Assembly: GCF_000372725.1 (NCBI RefSeq)
Contig: NW_005200861.1
Coordinates: 3,955 to 60,188 of the forward strand
Source of the DNA: Emiliania huxleyi CCMP1516
Taxonomy: Eukaryota > Haptophyta > Isochrysidales > Noelaerhabdaceae
Direction: 5' to 3'
DNA length: 56,234 nucleotides
Made by a program: the position numbers and the translations under genes. The notes under the pieces were generated by a model that was given only the letters and a program-made list of their open reading frames with translations, was not told where the DNA came from and made no database searches. Within the stretch, counting starts at the first letter, position 1; each line of letters opens with the position of its first letter. This document shows, one piece after another, positions 34,990 through 46,400 of this stretch.

Positions 34990-35524
34990 GGGGGGGGGGG
35001 GCGTGTGGGTACAACGCGCAAAAAGTGTTTGGATGGTGTGCGTGTGCGTGTGAGTTCTTTGCGTGGGACCAAGCTCCCACGCACCCACCACCACCAGCCC
35101 ACGTGCAGGGCACAGTTGACACAGACCCCCCCATCGGCCGGCCCGCCCGGCAGGGTGGAGACGCCTCGCCGCTCGCTTCGGACGAGTGTGGTGTGTGTGC
35201 AGTCTGCAGACCCCGCGACAGCCGCAACCGCGAGCCGCGGACATGCTGGCAGGGAAGTGGACCCGCAGTGCGAGTTGCACAGACCGGGAGGAGGCCAACA
35301 GGCCTCACACCCGTGTGCCGTGAGGCCATGCTCCGGGGGGGTCAGCCAGATGAGAGGGGCGCCTTTCGTCCTTCCATCCGTCCATTTTTTTTCACGTGCT
35401 TGTATTGTGGTTGACGAATGACGACACATCGGACCGTGATCTGAGGCGGGAGACTGGTGAGATCGCGCGGGGTCATATGAGGTGTACGAAAATGCGCATA
35501 TGGTTGGATGGCACAGGCAGAAGC
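34990..35524. other. Intergenic, convergent genes
   Basis: Between the YCII gene (+) and the hypothetical gene (-). A G-run at 34989-35000 and CA/GT-rich words occur. No gene is recognised. Confidence 0.5.
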
Positions 35525-36766
35525 CTAGCAGTGCACCCGCTCGCCCGCAAGGTAGCACTTGCTCGCACGACACTGCGCGGCGGGGTTCGTGTACGCGCTG
35601 TGCTCACCGAGCCGGCCGTCGCACATGTACGCCACTCGCTCCCGGTCCGCAGCGTCGCAGTCCCGCAGGTACGGCCATCGCCCGCACTTGACACCCTGCA
35701 GGTCGAGCAAGTCCGTTCTCTCGGAGTGGTTGTTGAGCATGACAATCTCGAACCGCGGCTCGGGCGAATAGTACTCGAGCCGGTTTGGGATCTGGATCGA
35801 GTCTAGACCGGCGCGCAAGCGCGCAGACGTGAGTAGCCAAGCGGCCATCGAGAAGCTGCTCGCCACCCTAGTACGCCCCAGATTAAGGCTGAAGCCCGAG
35901 CCGGGCGCTTCATACACCCAGAAGTCTGCCTCCTTCCAACTCAACTCGCCGCGCCTGCAATGCACCACCTCCACCCACGATCCCGTCGCGTGCACATGCT
36001 GAAACGACGGCTTGTGTATCCACACCGCGTTCCGCTCCTTGTACGGCGACCAGAACAAGGGCCGCTCAGGCGTGCCTCCTCGGTCTGCGCACCAGCTCGC
36101 GTTGTGGAAAGCGGCCCACCCAACCTCCTGCTCCTCACTCTCCCCGACACCCCTTGTTTGTACCGCCGCCGCCGCCAAGCCCGCCGCCGCCTTGGCCGCC
36201 TTGAGCTGCTCAAAGCGGCGCTGCGCCTCGGGCTGCAGGCCGCCACCCACCTCGCGCCGGTCGTACAGCTCGAGCAATTGTTCCTTCATAGCGGTCGTGA
36301 ACTCGGGTGGCGTGGCGGCAATGGCGGCGGACCCCTCTGGAGATGCCCCCCGGGGCCGCAGCCGCAGCCGCGAAACGAGAGGCAGCCAGACAATGCGCAA
36401 GTCGGCGACCGGCGGGGTGCGTCCCTCACGGCCGTAGAGCTGCGCACTGTACGAGCCGTTGAGATCGGGCAGCTGCGAGAGAACGATGTCGTCTAGCAGG
36501 CGCGAGAAGTAGGTCCGGTCCTCGCCGTAGCTCAAAAAGCCATCCTCGGGCCGTAGCGTGCACACGTCGCAGAGCCGGCACTCCCCCTTCGCTGCATGGT
36601 GGCTCCAGTAGCGAAACCCCGCCGCACGACATGCACTCTCATTCATCATCGATGCCAAATAGCCGCCGCGGTTGGACTGCTGCCCATGGCCACGAAAGGC
36701 GTGCCCCCTGTGGTCTCGCGCCCACCTGCAGCATGACTGGTTGGTCGCCAGCAGGGACATGTACAT
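35525..36766 (-). CDS. Hypothetical protein with Cys-rich, PAN/apple-like N-terminus
   Basis: I do not recognise a named family. A single exon of 413 residues from the ATG at 36766 (MYMSLLATNQSCCRWARDHR); in-frame codons continue upstream to 36877 without another ATG, so a 5' exon with a signal peptide may be missing. The first 75 residues (ESACRAAGFRYWSHHAAKGE then CRLCDVC) resemble a PAN/apple disulfide fold. The rest is rich in Trp, His and Asn: FHNASWCADRGGTPERPLFW, KPSFQHVHATGSWVEVVHC, IPNRLEYYSPEPRFEIVMLN. The Cys content and N-glycosylation-like NxS/T sites suggest a secreted or lumenal protein. Confidence 0.6.
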   Translation of the reverse strand: MYMSLLATNQSCCRWARDHRGHAFRGHGQQSNRGGYLASMMNESACRAAGFRYWSHHAAKGECRLCDVCTLRPEDGFLSYGEDRTYFSRLLDDIVLSQLPDLNGSYSAQLYGREGRTPPVADLRIVWLPLVSRLRLRPRGASPEGSAAIAATPPEFTTAMKEQLLELYDRREVGGGLQPEAQRRFEQLKAAKAAAGLAAAAVQTRGVGESEEQEVGWAAFHNASWCADRGGTPERPLFWSPYKERNAVWIHKPSFQHVHATGSWVEVVHCRRGELSWKEADFWVYEAPGSGFSLNLGRTRVASSFSMAAWLLTSARLRAGLDSIQIPNRLEYYSPEPRFEIVMLNNHSERTDLLDLQGVKCGRWPYLRDCDAADRERVAYMCDGRLGEHSAYTNPAAQCRASKCYLAGERVHC

Positions 36767-37159
36767 GTTGCATGTGCATGTTGTGCACGTTGCCACCCCT
36801 TTGGTTAGACCCGTGACCACCGACTTGTAGCGAAGCTGACCCCCACCCAGCCCAGGCCGACGCGCGCAACCTGACAACCTGCTTTTACATTTCCATGCGT
36901 GTCAGTTTGAGCACTGAATCTGAAAGCACTGTATTCACCGGGCCGCGCCGACACTTGTGAGCTGAGCCACCGCTCCGGCCGAGTTCGAGCTATTTTTTGG
37001 AGACCCCCTTGACAATAGAGCGAGTTAGAGAGAGCGCGCTCTCTAAATCTCCATGGCTCACCAATGTGACAACTCAGAGGTTCGATAGCACAAAAGCAGC
37101 GCATGGCCGATGGGCTAATCGTTGCAAAAAGCGACGATCGCGCGCACAAACGCCAGAGG
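36767..37159. other. Intergenic
   Basis: Contains a 16-bp perfect palindrome AGAGAGCGCGCTCTCT at about 37031 and alternating CATG/TGCA words at about 36758-36790, a composition that returns at 39327-39370. No gene recognised. Confidence 0.5.
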
Positions 37160-37696
37160 CTAAGATAGCCTACTGACAGTCGACAAGATGCGCTTCCGCA
37201 GCAGACGGCTGTCCACACCAAGCTCGTCTCGCAGGTCTTGGTCGTCGAGCAGCAGCAGCAAGGGCCCGTCCACGTGGTGGCTGCGAAAGCGAGCGACCGT
37301 GGCCGTCTCGAGCGCAAGCTCGCGCTCGAGCCAATCGCACACGTCGCTGCAGGACCATGCCTCGACCCGCTGTTTAAGCGGCGCAGCGGCTGGCGATCCA
37401 AGAGGCGCATCCACCGATGGCGCAGCGGCTGGCGGCCCAAGAGATGGCGGAGCCGCCACCGCAGCGTGGCAGCCGTCCACCGGCAGCCGACCCGCTCGCC
37501 GCAGCGTCAGGATGTGCCGCTCCAGCTCCTCCTCGCCCTCTCGCACCCGGCGTGCAAAGTCGGCGCCCGCAGGAACGTCGCGAAATCGATCTCGGACGTA
37601 CCGCAGCATCCAGGCGCGGTGCTCGGGCACAGACAGCGCCGCCATCCGGAGCGATCGGCGGTAGAGGCTGCAGACGTCGGCTCGAAAGGTGCGCAT
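37160..37696 (-). CDS. LYR-motif plus SAM-domain protein
   Basis: Intronless, 178 residues from the ATG at 37696. Residues about 10-40 read CSLYRRSLRMAAL then RAWMLRYVRDRFRD, a Complex1_LYR-type helix pair; LYR proteins are small mitochondrial adaptors that hand over Fe-S clusters or acyl-ACP. A Pro/Ala linker with a DNA-level repeat (coding APSVDAPLG/SPAAAPL) leads to a C-terminal SAM domain: WSCSDVCDWLERELALETAT, FRSHHVDGPLLLLLDDQDLR, LGVDSRLLRKRIL. SAM domains mediate protein or RNA binding. The combination is not one I know. It shares a divergent intergenic region with the rhodanese gene. Confidence 0.75.
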   Translation of the reverse strand: MRTFRADVCSLYRRSLRMAALSVPEHRAWMLRYVRDRFRDVPAGADFARRVREGEEELERHILTLRRAGRLPVDGCHAAVAAPPSLGPPAAAPSVDAPLGSPAAAPLKQRVEAWSCSDVCDWLERELALETATVARFRSHHVDGPLLLLLDDQDLRDELGVDSRLLRKRILSTVSRLS

Positions 37697-38402
37697 CGCC
37701 GTGACGTCTCACCTTACCGAGGCGGACGAGGTGGAACGCTCTCGCTCGTTGGGCGTTCTCTTGCAGGGCGTTCGTGTCTTGGTAAGCGTTTGTGCCCTGG
37801 GAGCGCTGCGTGAAATGGCGCGGTCGTCGAGAGCCGGGCGTGAAATGGCTCGGTCGTCGAGAGCCGCGCGCGCCCCGGGTATTTCTTTCCGACTGCCGTG
37901 AGCCCTGTTACGCGAATTCTGTTTTCGGTGGTCTCCTCTGCTCCTCTCCATTGCGGGCACACCCACGGCGATCGAGGCGGTGATCACCGGAGCCGATCCA
38001 CAAGTACGCGCCGCCCTCAAGCCAGAGGAGCTGGAAGAAGACCTCCTCCTCCACGAAGGACGAGAGAGATTTTTATTAACCAACAAGAAATCACGACTCT
38101 CACAGGACGAGGACCAGGACTCCATCGCACACGCGTCGTCAAAGAAAAACGGAATAAATGTTTTCGCGAATTCTTTTGTGTAAACAGTCTCCGTAGCGAC
38201 CCTGGCGAGTAGAGGCCCCGCCCAGCCAGGGTACCCCTCCGAGGGACCCCACATCTCGCACGCCCCTCTTCCGAGGCCTCGCCGGGGCCTGCTCGGAGTG
38301 CGAGCGTGTGCCTCTACCGCCAGGTAGCGACCTGCCAGCGTGCGCGCCGCGGGGTGATAGGCGTGCATCAAAATCTCTTTTCCGACTTTCGCCGGTCCCT
38401 CC
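37697..38402. other. Divergent intergenic with tandem repeat and possible exon
   Basis: Two copies of CGTGAAATGG(C/T)(G/T)CGGTCGTCGAGAGCCG lie at about 37809-37866. Between about 37940 and 38183 (+) an open frame reads IAGTPTAIEAVITGADPQVR then ALKPEELEEDLLLHEGRERF and LLTNKKSRLS, ending in TAA at 38183. Its composition is protein-like, and it could be a last exon or gene fragment with no recognised family. GTTTTCGCGAATTCTTTTGTG ends that frame. Confidence 0.35.
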
Positions 38403-38945
38403 ATGAGCACTTCGAGGAGAGACGCGGCGCTCGCCGAGTTGCGAGCGCGCACGGCAGGCTTCGCTGGCCTGCCGCTCGCCTCTGCGTCCGACGTGATCAG
38501 CATGCAGCAGGGCGGCCGCGACGTGATCCTCATCGACGTGCGGTCGCCGCCGGAGCGCGCGGTGAGCACTCTGCCAGGCGCACTGGACCAGCACTCCTTT
38601 GCCGCCCTGGCGAGGGAGGAGCCGGAGCGTGTCGCCGCCGCCGTGCTAGTTCCGTTTTGCACCATCGGCTTTCGCTCCGGCCTGTACTGCGAATGGATCA
38701 GAGGCGGCGGCCTCGGCATGGCGGCGTCCTCCGAGCTCGACGTGCGAAACGGGGAGGGTGTGGTGCTGTGGAGCCACGACGTCGGCACGTTTGTGCAGGA
38801 TGGTGCGCCAGTGAGGTCGCTGCACGTGTATGGGAGCGCGTGGGACTTGGCGGCAGACGGGTTCGACACGGTGACGTTTGGACCTGCGGGCCATCTCAGC
38901 GCGGCGCTGCGCGTCGCGTGGCAGTGGTTTGGTAGTTGGCGGTGA
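38403..38945 (+). CDS. Rhodanese-like domain protein
   Basis: Intronless, 180 residues from the ATG at 38403 (MSTSRRDAALAELRARTAGF). The rhodanese fold is seen in GRDVILIDVRSPPERAVSTL and the active-site loop VPFCTIGFRSG, where Cys is the persulfide-carrying nucleophile. The C-terminal part (GAPVRSLHVYGSAWDL then TVTFGPAGHLSAALR) lies outside the classical domain. Probably a sulfur-transfer or regulatory protein; the partner is unknown. Confidence 0.85.
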   Translation: MSTSRRDAALAELRARTAGFAGLPLASASDVISMQQGGRDVILIDVRSPPERAVSTLPGALDQHSFAALAREEPERVAAAVLVPFCTIGFRSGLYCEWIRGGGLGMAASSELDVRNGEGVVLWSHDVGTFVQDGAPVRSLHVYGSAWDLAADGFDTVTFGPAGHLSAALRVAWQWFGSWR

Positions 38946-38987
38946 CGTCGTATGAAGAATAAGGCGGAATTGGCATCTGAGCCCTGG

Positions 38988-39243
38988 TCTGACAGCCTGA
39001 CAGCAAACCCGGACAGCGCCTGACAGTGCCCGACAGCCTGACAGCGTTGACAGCACTTTCTCTGACAGTCTGACAGCACGTATCTGACAGCCTGACAGCA
39101 GAGTCTGACATCAGAGGGGCTCCGTCGCTGTCAGGCCCTAACGTGACAGCCTGACAGCTGCCTGACACCTGACAGCCCGACAGCACACAGTGGCCTGACA
39201 GCAGCGCTGACAGCCCGACAGCCCGACCAGCCCGACAGCAGCA
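38988..39243. repeat. CTGACAG(CC) short tandem array 1
   Basis: Dense irregular copies of CTGACAGC, CCGACAGC and CTGACAGCCTGACAG directly after the rhodanese stop. There are no spacers of constant length, so it is a degenerate minisatellite and not CRISPR. Confidence 0.9.
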
Positions 39244-39697
39244 CAGACCGTACACAGCCGTGCAGCCTCTTTCTTGCGCCCATGAGGGTATAACAAAACA
39301 TGCAAAGACATGTATGTGAGTGTGGTGCATGCACATGTGCATGCACATGTTGTGCATGCAGTCATGGGCTGGTCATGGGTCTCTCTCTCAACCCTCCGTC
39401 CCTCCCGCCCCACCTCTGCGGACCCCTCCGCTCTAGCACCGGCGGCTGTGCTACTACAAATGAAGCTACCAGCTAGCCTTCTGGGGCCCTACACGCTACA
39501 GCCATATGCCTACGGCGTCTGGGTGGGGGTGGCCGCCGCCGTCTGTGCCGCGCTGCCGCCGCCGCCGCCTGCGCCTGCGCCGCCATCTGCGCTCCCCAGG
39601 CGGACCCCTTCTAGGTAGAGTAGAGACTAGAGTATGTGTAGTAGAGTCCTGCTGGTCTCCTCTTGATAATGTCATAAGTGTAGATAGTGTGTCAGAG
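39244..39697. other. Unique DNA between CTGACAG arrays
   Basis: Contains the perfect 18-bp palindrome GCATGCACATGTGCATGC at about 39327 and a short (+) frame of 102 codons at 39310-39618 ending in a Pro-rich tail, which I do not accept as a gene. Confidence 0.5.
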
Positions 39698-40025
39698 CCT
39701 GACAGCACCCCGACAGCACCAACCGACAGCACCTGACAGCACCGGCGTCTCTGACAGCAGCAGCAGCCCGACAGCTCTGACAGCTCCGACAGCGTCTGAC
39801 AGCAACACCCGACAGCTCCGACAGCACCCGACAGCTACGGAGCCCCTCTGATGTCACACAAGCACCCGACAGCACCCGACAGCACCCGACAGCACCTGAC
39901 AGCTGGTCTGACAGAGGCACCCGACAGCACCTGACAGCTGGTCTGACAGAGGCACCTGACACGAGTGCCTGACAGTGCCTGACAGCCTGACAGATCACCT
40001 GACAGCACCTGACAGCCTGACAGTC
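39698..40025. repeat. CTGACAG short tandem array 2
   Basis: Same motif family as 38988-39243, with larger units such as CAGCTGGTCTGACAGAGGCA repeated. It lies 380 bp beyond the stop of the BEACH gene. Confidence 0.9.
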
Positions 40026-40406
40026 AGGGCTCAGAAAGGCATGCGCACGGCGGTCCGGGTGATGACGACGTGACGTGACTCGCGTGCAAAAAAGAAACAT
40101 CACATTCACCTGGGTTCGTTTGCGACCCGACCCGCGCGAGCCGAGATTACACAAGTACGGTACAATGCACCGCTCGCGCAGGCACAGATTCAGAGAGCGT
40201 AAACGAAAACGTTCTCTCTCACTCTCGCCCTACTCTCTCGCTCCCTCTTCTCTCTTCCACATGCGGGATCTCCCTAGACTCCCAGCCCTGAGGTGCTCTC
40301 CCGTCTCTCGGTCTAGATCTCTCTCGACACACCTCTCGAATCACAATAACCAACATCGGTACCCCGCGTGTCATCCGCGCGCTCTCTCGCCTACGTCCCG
40401 GACGTA

Positions 40407-43400
40407 CTACGTGTACCCGCGAGGGGGAGGACCGCCGAGGATCGCGCCGGAGGCCGCCCCCGACACGCTCGCCAGCGGCGACTCGCGCACGAGCCGCGAG
40501 CGGTCGCTCACGAGCTCCTGCCGCCGCTGCCCGAACTTGAGGGCTTGGACCGGGCTCGGCTTGGTGGCCCACGCGGTGGCGTCGCGCACGGCGCGGCCCC
40601 AGAGCATCTCGGGGTCGAGCGCGTAGCCAACCACCTCGCCCTCCTGCGTGCCGACGATCAGCTCGCCGTCGCGCGCCGAGATGCTCGAGATGGCTGCGCC
40701 CGCGGGCTCGAGCCGGCAGGTGAGCGCCCCGTCGTCGAGCCGCCAGATGCAAACCTAACGAGACGGCGCGGTGGACGCGTCATGGACGCGTCATCGGCCA
40801 GCGCCCCGGTCGTCGGGCCGCCGGATCGCGAGCCTCGCCGCTCACGCCGCCGACGACGACGCACATGTGCTCCGGCGTCAGCAGCACCGACCGGATGCCT
40901 CCCGCGAGGGCGAAGGTGTGCAGGCAGGCGCCGCCGAGCGAGTAGACGCGCAGCCGGCCCTCGCTGGTCGCGGCGGCGCCGACGAGCAGCCGGTGGGGCA
41001 GCGAGGCGATGTGGAGGTGGCCGATGGTCGCCCCCTCGGGGTGCGTGATCGAACGGACGAGCGCGCCGTTGTGGCACGTGTGGAGCAGCACGCGCCCGTC
41101 CACGGCGCCCGAGGCGGCGAGGTCGAGGTGCGCGGAGACGGCGACGGCGGAGATCTCGCGCACGTGGCCGCGCAGCGCGCGCAGCGGCTGCGGCACGGTC
41201 GTGTGCTTTGGGACGGAGGGCGGCGCGAGGAACCAGAGGACCGCCGTCGTGTCCTCGGCGCCGGTGATGAGCAGCGCGCCTGATTCGTGACGGAGCATGG
41301 ACATGATTCGACAACAACCAGAAGGCAGGCGCCGGCGACGAGAGGCGCGCCCGAGACGGCGAGGCAGGTGATGGTGCGCGAGTGCTGCACGGCCGCGTGC
41401 AGCGTCCGGCCCGCCTCGGAGCTGACGCAGAGCGTGCCGTCCCAGTGCCCGCCCGAGAGCACCGCCGCGCCGCGGCCGCCGTCGCCGCCGGGCAGCAGCG
41501 CCGAGTAGCGGCTCTTGCGCGAGTCGGCGCCGGGCAGCTGCGTCGAGCACTGGCGGCGCATCGTCGACACCACCGGCCCGCGGCTCGCGGGCGGCGGCCA
41601 GCGGAAGGAGTGCACGGCGGAGCGCGCGTCGAGCACCACCAGGCGGCGCTGCTCGGCAAGATCGCCGGCGAGGCAGAGGGCGGCGATGGCGAGGCTGCCG
41701 CCCTGGGGCTCGGGGCCGGCGTGCTGCCGCCGCGACTGCGCCGTGAGCACGCCGAGTGGGACGCGCGCGAAGGGGCGCACGCCGGGCGCTCCCCAGTGCA
41801 CGGGCCGCAGGAAGGGGAGCGGCGGCCGGCGGGGCGGGTGCGGCGCGGCGAAGAGCTGCATCGGCGTCTGGCCGAAGCAGGCGATCTGCGTGCTCAGCGC
41901 CTCGCGCTCGGCCGGGTCGGCGACGCTCTCGAGGTCGACGGCGCCCTCGTAGGTGAGGTAGAAGAAGACGTTGTGCGCCTCCTGCGCCGCCTGCCCCTGC
42001 TGCTTAGCGCCAAAGATGAGGTCGACCCACAAGTGCAGGTGGCTGCTCACGTGCTCCGACTCGAGGGCGCGCCGGTGCTGCGCGATGAAGTCGTCCGCGC
42101 TGCGCGCCCACATCGGCAGCACCACGTCGCCCACCCGCTTGTGGTCCTGCCGCACGCCGAGCTCGAAGCCGCCGTCGTTGCGCAGAAAGTCGGGCAGGTA
42201 GAAGAACTCGGGGACGAGCTCCTTGACGTCGGCGAGGGAGGTGGTGCACGAGTGCCACGCCTCCTCGAGCGACGCGAAGAGCCGGTCCGCGTGGTCGAAG
42301 CGCCCCGACTGCAGCTCGATCGAGTACGAGGTGTACGGCTCGAGCCGGAGCAGCCAGAAGAGCACCGCACCCGCCGACGAGTAGTGCGAGCCGTAGTGGA
42401 AGCGCGGCATGTCCGCCTCGGCCTCCATCTGCTCGTACCGCTCGATGACCTGCGCGAGCCGGTCGTCGGTGAGAGCGCCGACCGGCTTGGAGAGGTCGCG
42501 GTACGAGGCGGGGTCGGCGAGGTTGAGCGAGGGCGAGGTGTAGTCGGCGAGGACCCACGGGAAGACGGGGTACTGGTTGAGGTCGTTGAAGGTGCGGCCA
42601 GAGAGGGTGTTGAGCTCCATCAAGTACTCAAAGTTGGACAGCTCGCGCCGCTGCCACGCGTCGAGCAGCGCGGCTCGCGCCGCGCGCCTGTTCACAGCCA
42701 CGCACGTGAAGAGACGCTACACACACCTCTCGAGCAGCGCGCCGCTCGCCGCGCGCCAGGAGCGCTCCGGCACGCCCGCGCGCCGCAGCGCGCGCCGCAG
42801 CGCCTCGCGCTTGCGCTTCGACAGCACGTTGAGGAAGACGGCGGACGCGTCGACAAACACCTCGACCGCGGTGTGCATGAGCAAGTACCGCCGTCGCTGC
42901 ATGTGCTTGAGCTCGGCGCAGAGCCACGTCTTGGTGTAGCTGCCCTCCGCGCCGTCGCGCGCGCCGGCCTGCTCGGGGCCCGCCGCCGCCGCGGCCGACC
43001 CGTCAAAATGCAGGCTGCGCTTCGAGAGGCGGAGCACGCCTGTGAGGAAAATCCCGAGAAGGTTCGAGGACGGTTCGTGGAGGCGGCTGCGATTCAAGAG
43101 GCGCGCAGCGCGCCTTGCCGGATGCCGCCCCGCCAGACCAGCTCACAAGGCTCGTCGAAGAGCCACGCCTCGTCCCAGCCGCCCTCCGCCGCGCGTTCCG
43201 GCGGCGGGGGCGGCACCGCCGCCTCGGCGGCAAAGCTGGCCAGCGGCTCCGCGTCGGGCGGGCGCGGCGGCGAGGGCGGCGCGGCGGCCTCGGCGGGCTC
43301 CTATGGGAGGGTTCCGAGAAGGTTCCGAGACCGGGCTCGAAGAAGAAGCGGCCGCCTCCGCGGGCAGCTCGGCCGGCTGGCCGCTCTTCCGCTGCGGCGA

Positions 43401-46400
43401 CGCGGGCGAGCCGCCGGCCTCGCCGCTCGAGACGCGCAGCGAGCCGCCGCCGCGCGGGCCGAGGTCCGCCACGCCGACGTCCAGCGCCGCCTCATCCTCC
43501 TCGTCCTCGTCGCCGAGCTGCGGGTCGTCGACGGCGCCGTCGGAGGCGATGCGGACCACGGTCTTGGCGAGCTTGGCCGCCTGCCTCAGCTTGGCGAGCG
43601 ACCCCTCCGACTCGCGCGCGTCGTCGCCGACGGAGCCGTCGCGCACCGCCGAACCGCCGCTCTGCTGCTGGACGAGCGACGCCTGCGCGTGGTCCGTCAG
43701 CTGCGAGTTGGGCAGCTGCAGCACCCGCCGCCGCCAATAGTCTTCGCACTCGAGCAGCTCGCACCGCTCCTCTGCGCGCGCGGCGGCGCCCTGCTCCTGC
43801 GGCGCCTCCCACGCGCCCTGCTCCTGCTGCAGCGAGCGGTGCGTCTCCTTCCACCGCTGCGCAGCGTGCGCCGCCAGAGCCGCAGCGCGGCTCCACGCGG
43901 CGCCGACGCGGCGCGCCTCCTCGGCGCGCAGCGCGGTGTACGCGCCCGCGGCCTCCTCCGCCGCCTCGGAGCACTGCACCGCCTCCTCCTCCGCGACGGA
44001 AGCCCACGCCGCCTGCGCAAGCCCGACCCGCTGGGCCGCATCCGACACCGCGGCCGCCGTCTGCGCCGCGTTGTCTGCCTCGAGCGCCGCCGCCGCCTCG
44101 CGCAGGAGCGGCGCGTCGAGCAGCGGCCCCCACGCGCCTATCGCGGGCAACCTCAGGTCCCCTCGCGGCATGTCGGGCGCGTAGCAGCGGGGCATTACTC
44201 GCGCCAAAGGCCGCGAGGAACTGCTCCGGAGAGCAGGCGCCGCTCATCCACGCGGGAGGCTCGTCCGCGGCGAGCGCGGCCGCGAGCCTTTCGAGCGCGG
44301 CGGGCGAGGCGAGGGGCGCGCCCGCGTCCACGGCGGCCCCCGCGGCGACGGCAGCGTCGATGTGGAGCAGCGAGGTGGCGGGGCCGTCGTACGCGGCGGC
44401 GGGCGGAGGCAGCGGCTCGGGCGCCGCGAGGTCGGCCGCGATGGGGAGGCGGTAGGTGCGCAGCACGCCCTGCAGCGGCGGCACGAGCGCCTCCACCATC
44501 TCGCGCTGCAGCTGCGTGCCCGGCACGTCGCGCACCTCGAGCACCTGCCGCCGCAGCGGCAAGGCGAGCGAGACGAGCAAGTGCAGCACGTGCTTCCGCC
44601 GGCCCGGCCAAGACTCGTCGGCCGCACCCGCGCGCTCGTGGCTCGCGAGCATCGCCCACGCGGAGCCCTGCTCGAGGTCCCGCCACAGCAGCTCGCGCAG
44701 CCGCTGCCGCGCGGCGACGCAAGCCGCCTGCGCCGCCGGGTGCGTGTCGGGGAGGGCGGGGAGCTGCAGCAGCAGCAGCAGCTGCTGCAGCAAGCACGAG
44801 TGGAGCGACGAGCCGTCCGAGTCCGTGTCGGTGACAGCCATGGTGGTGGCCGTCGCCACGGCCGCGGCGACCGCGGCGGCCGACTCCGCCGCGTCTGCCG
44901 CCGTCGAGATTGCTGTGCCGGAGAGGCTCGACGTCGCCGACGAAGAGCGGGGCGCCGAGACGAGCCCGCCGAGGGTGCCTGCGGGAAGGGGCGCAAAGAA
45001 GGCTCAAGGAAGGTTCACGGAAGCGTCACGACACGTCCGCCGGTGGCACCCTTGAGGCCCGCGCCCACCCGCCCCGCCAGCGTGCTCGCGCCGACTAGGC
45101 CGTGCGCGAAGCTTCCCGCGAGCGAGGTGAGCAGCCGCGCCTGGGGGAGGGCTCCGAGAGGGTTCCGAGAGGGTTCCGAGAAGGCTCGCGGAGAAGGCTC
45201 GTGGTGGAGAAGGGGATCGGCCCGCGCCTCGCCGCTCGTCGACTCGGCGCGCGCCCGAAGCGCCACGTCCGCCTCGTCGTCCATCATCGCTCGCACGAGG
45301 AGAGGGTCCAGCAGCGCGAGGAGCGAGCCTAGTCTCGGACCATCTCGGATCATCTCGAGACTCGGACCTCTCCCCAGCAGCGCGAGGAGCGAGCCGATCA
45401 TCGCCGCCTCCGCCCCCATCGCGGCCGCCCCCTCTGCGGCCCGCAGCCGCAGCCAGCGGTCGGACGCACCGCGCACCGCGTTCTCGGCGCCCCCAGCCAG
45501 CAGCCGCAGCCCGACCCGCAGCCCGCCCGCCCCCTGCCCGCACACCCCCTGCCCGCCGGCGCCCCCTCCGACGACGAGACGCACGCGCACGGGCTGCGCG
45601 GGCGGCAATGCGGAGAGGGTGTGCATGCGGACGGCGCGGCAGAGACGGCGCAGCTTGGGCGTCGAAGCGGGCAGGTCTGCGGCGAGGCGCTGCGCCTAGA
45701 GGGAGGCTCCGAGAGGCTTCCGGGAAGGTTTCGAGGCGGCAGAGGTCCGCGGCGAGACGCTGCGCCGAGCGCTGCAGCGACGCGAGCAGCCGGCTGAGCA
45801 GTGCGCGCCGCGCCGCCTGCGCGACGGCGGCGGAGGAGCAGCCGTGCACCAGCGTGAGCACGAGGTCGAGCGCGCGCCAGCACGGGTCGAGTGGCAACGA
45901 CTCGACGAGGTAGGTGCACCTTGGGTTAGGGTGAGGGTGTGGGGTAGGGATAGGGATAGACTCGGCGAGGTGTGCAGCGAAGGAGTGGGCGCACGCACAG
46001 AAGCTCGTTGAGCATCGTTAGCACGTCGGCGCCGCTCGCCTTCGACCGCCGCGCCGGTGGCGAGGCCACGGAGTCGGCCAAAGCCGAAGCGGCGAGCGCC
46101 CCCCTGCCCCGCGCCGCCGCCACCACCTCGCCCGCGTACCGGCCGAGGAGCCTCGCGAACTGCGGCTGCCAGAGAGCCGGCTGGGCGGTGAGCAGCTCGC
46201 AGTTCTCGGGGCAGAGCCGCAGCCAGAGGCAGAAGCGCTCGAGGAGGGCGAGGGCCTGCGGCGGCTCGGAGCGGCCGCACGCGTCGAGCAGCGCCTATTG
46301 CAAGGCCCCGAGAAGGTGGTCCCACGAGAGAGTCGACGAAGAAGCAGCCACACGCGTCAAGCAGCGCCGGCACCGAAGGAGAATCTCGGCGAATCTCGGC

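Noticed and set aside
37709..39079. 456-codon - strand frame
   Set aside because: Runs through the CTGACAG array and antisense to the rhodanese gene; no family similarity.
39310..39618. 102-codon + strand frame
   Set aside because: Begins in palindromic CATG/TGCA repeats and ends in a Pro-rich tract; no coding evidence.
38988..40025. Possible CRISPR array
   Set aside because: Repeats are 7-15 nt, irregular and without unique spacers of constant length; the genome is eukaryotic.
41382..44834. 1150-codon + strand open frame
   Set aside because: Antisense shadow of the GC-rich BEACH gene; composition is Arg/Ala/Pro-rich with no domain.
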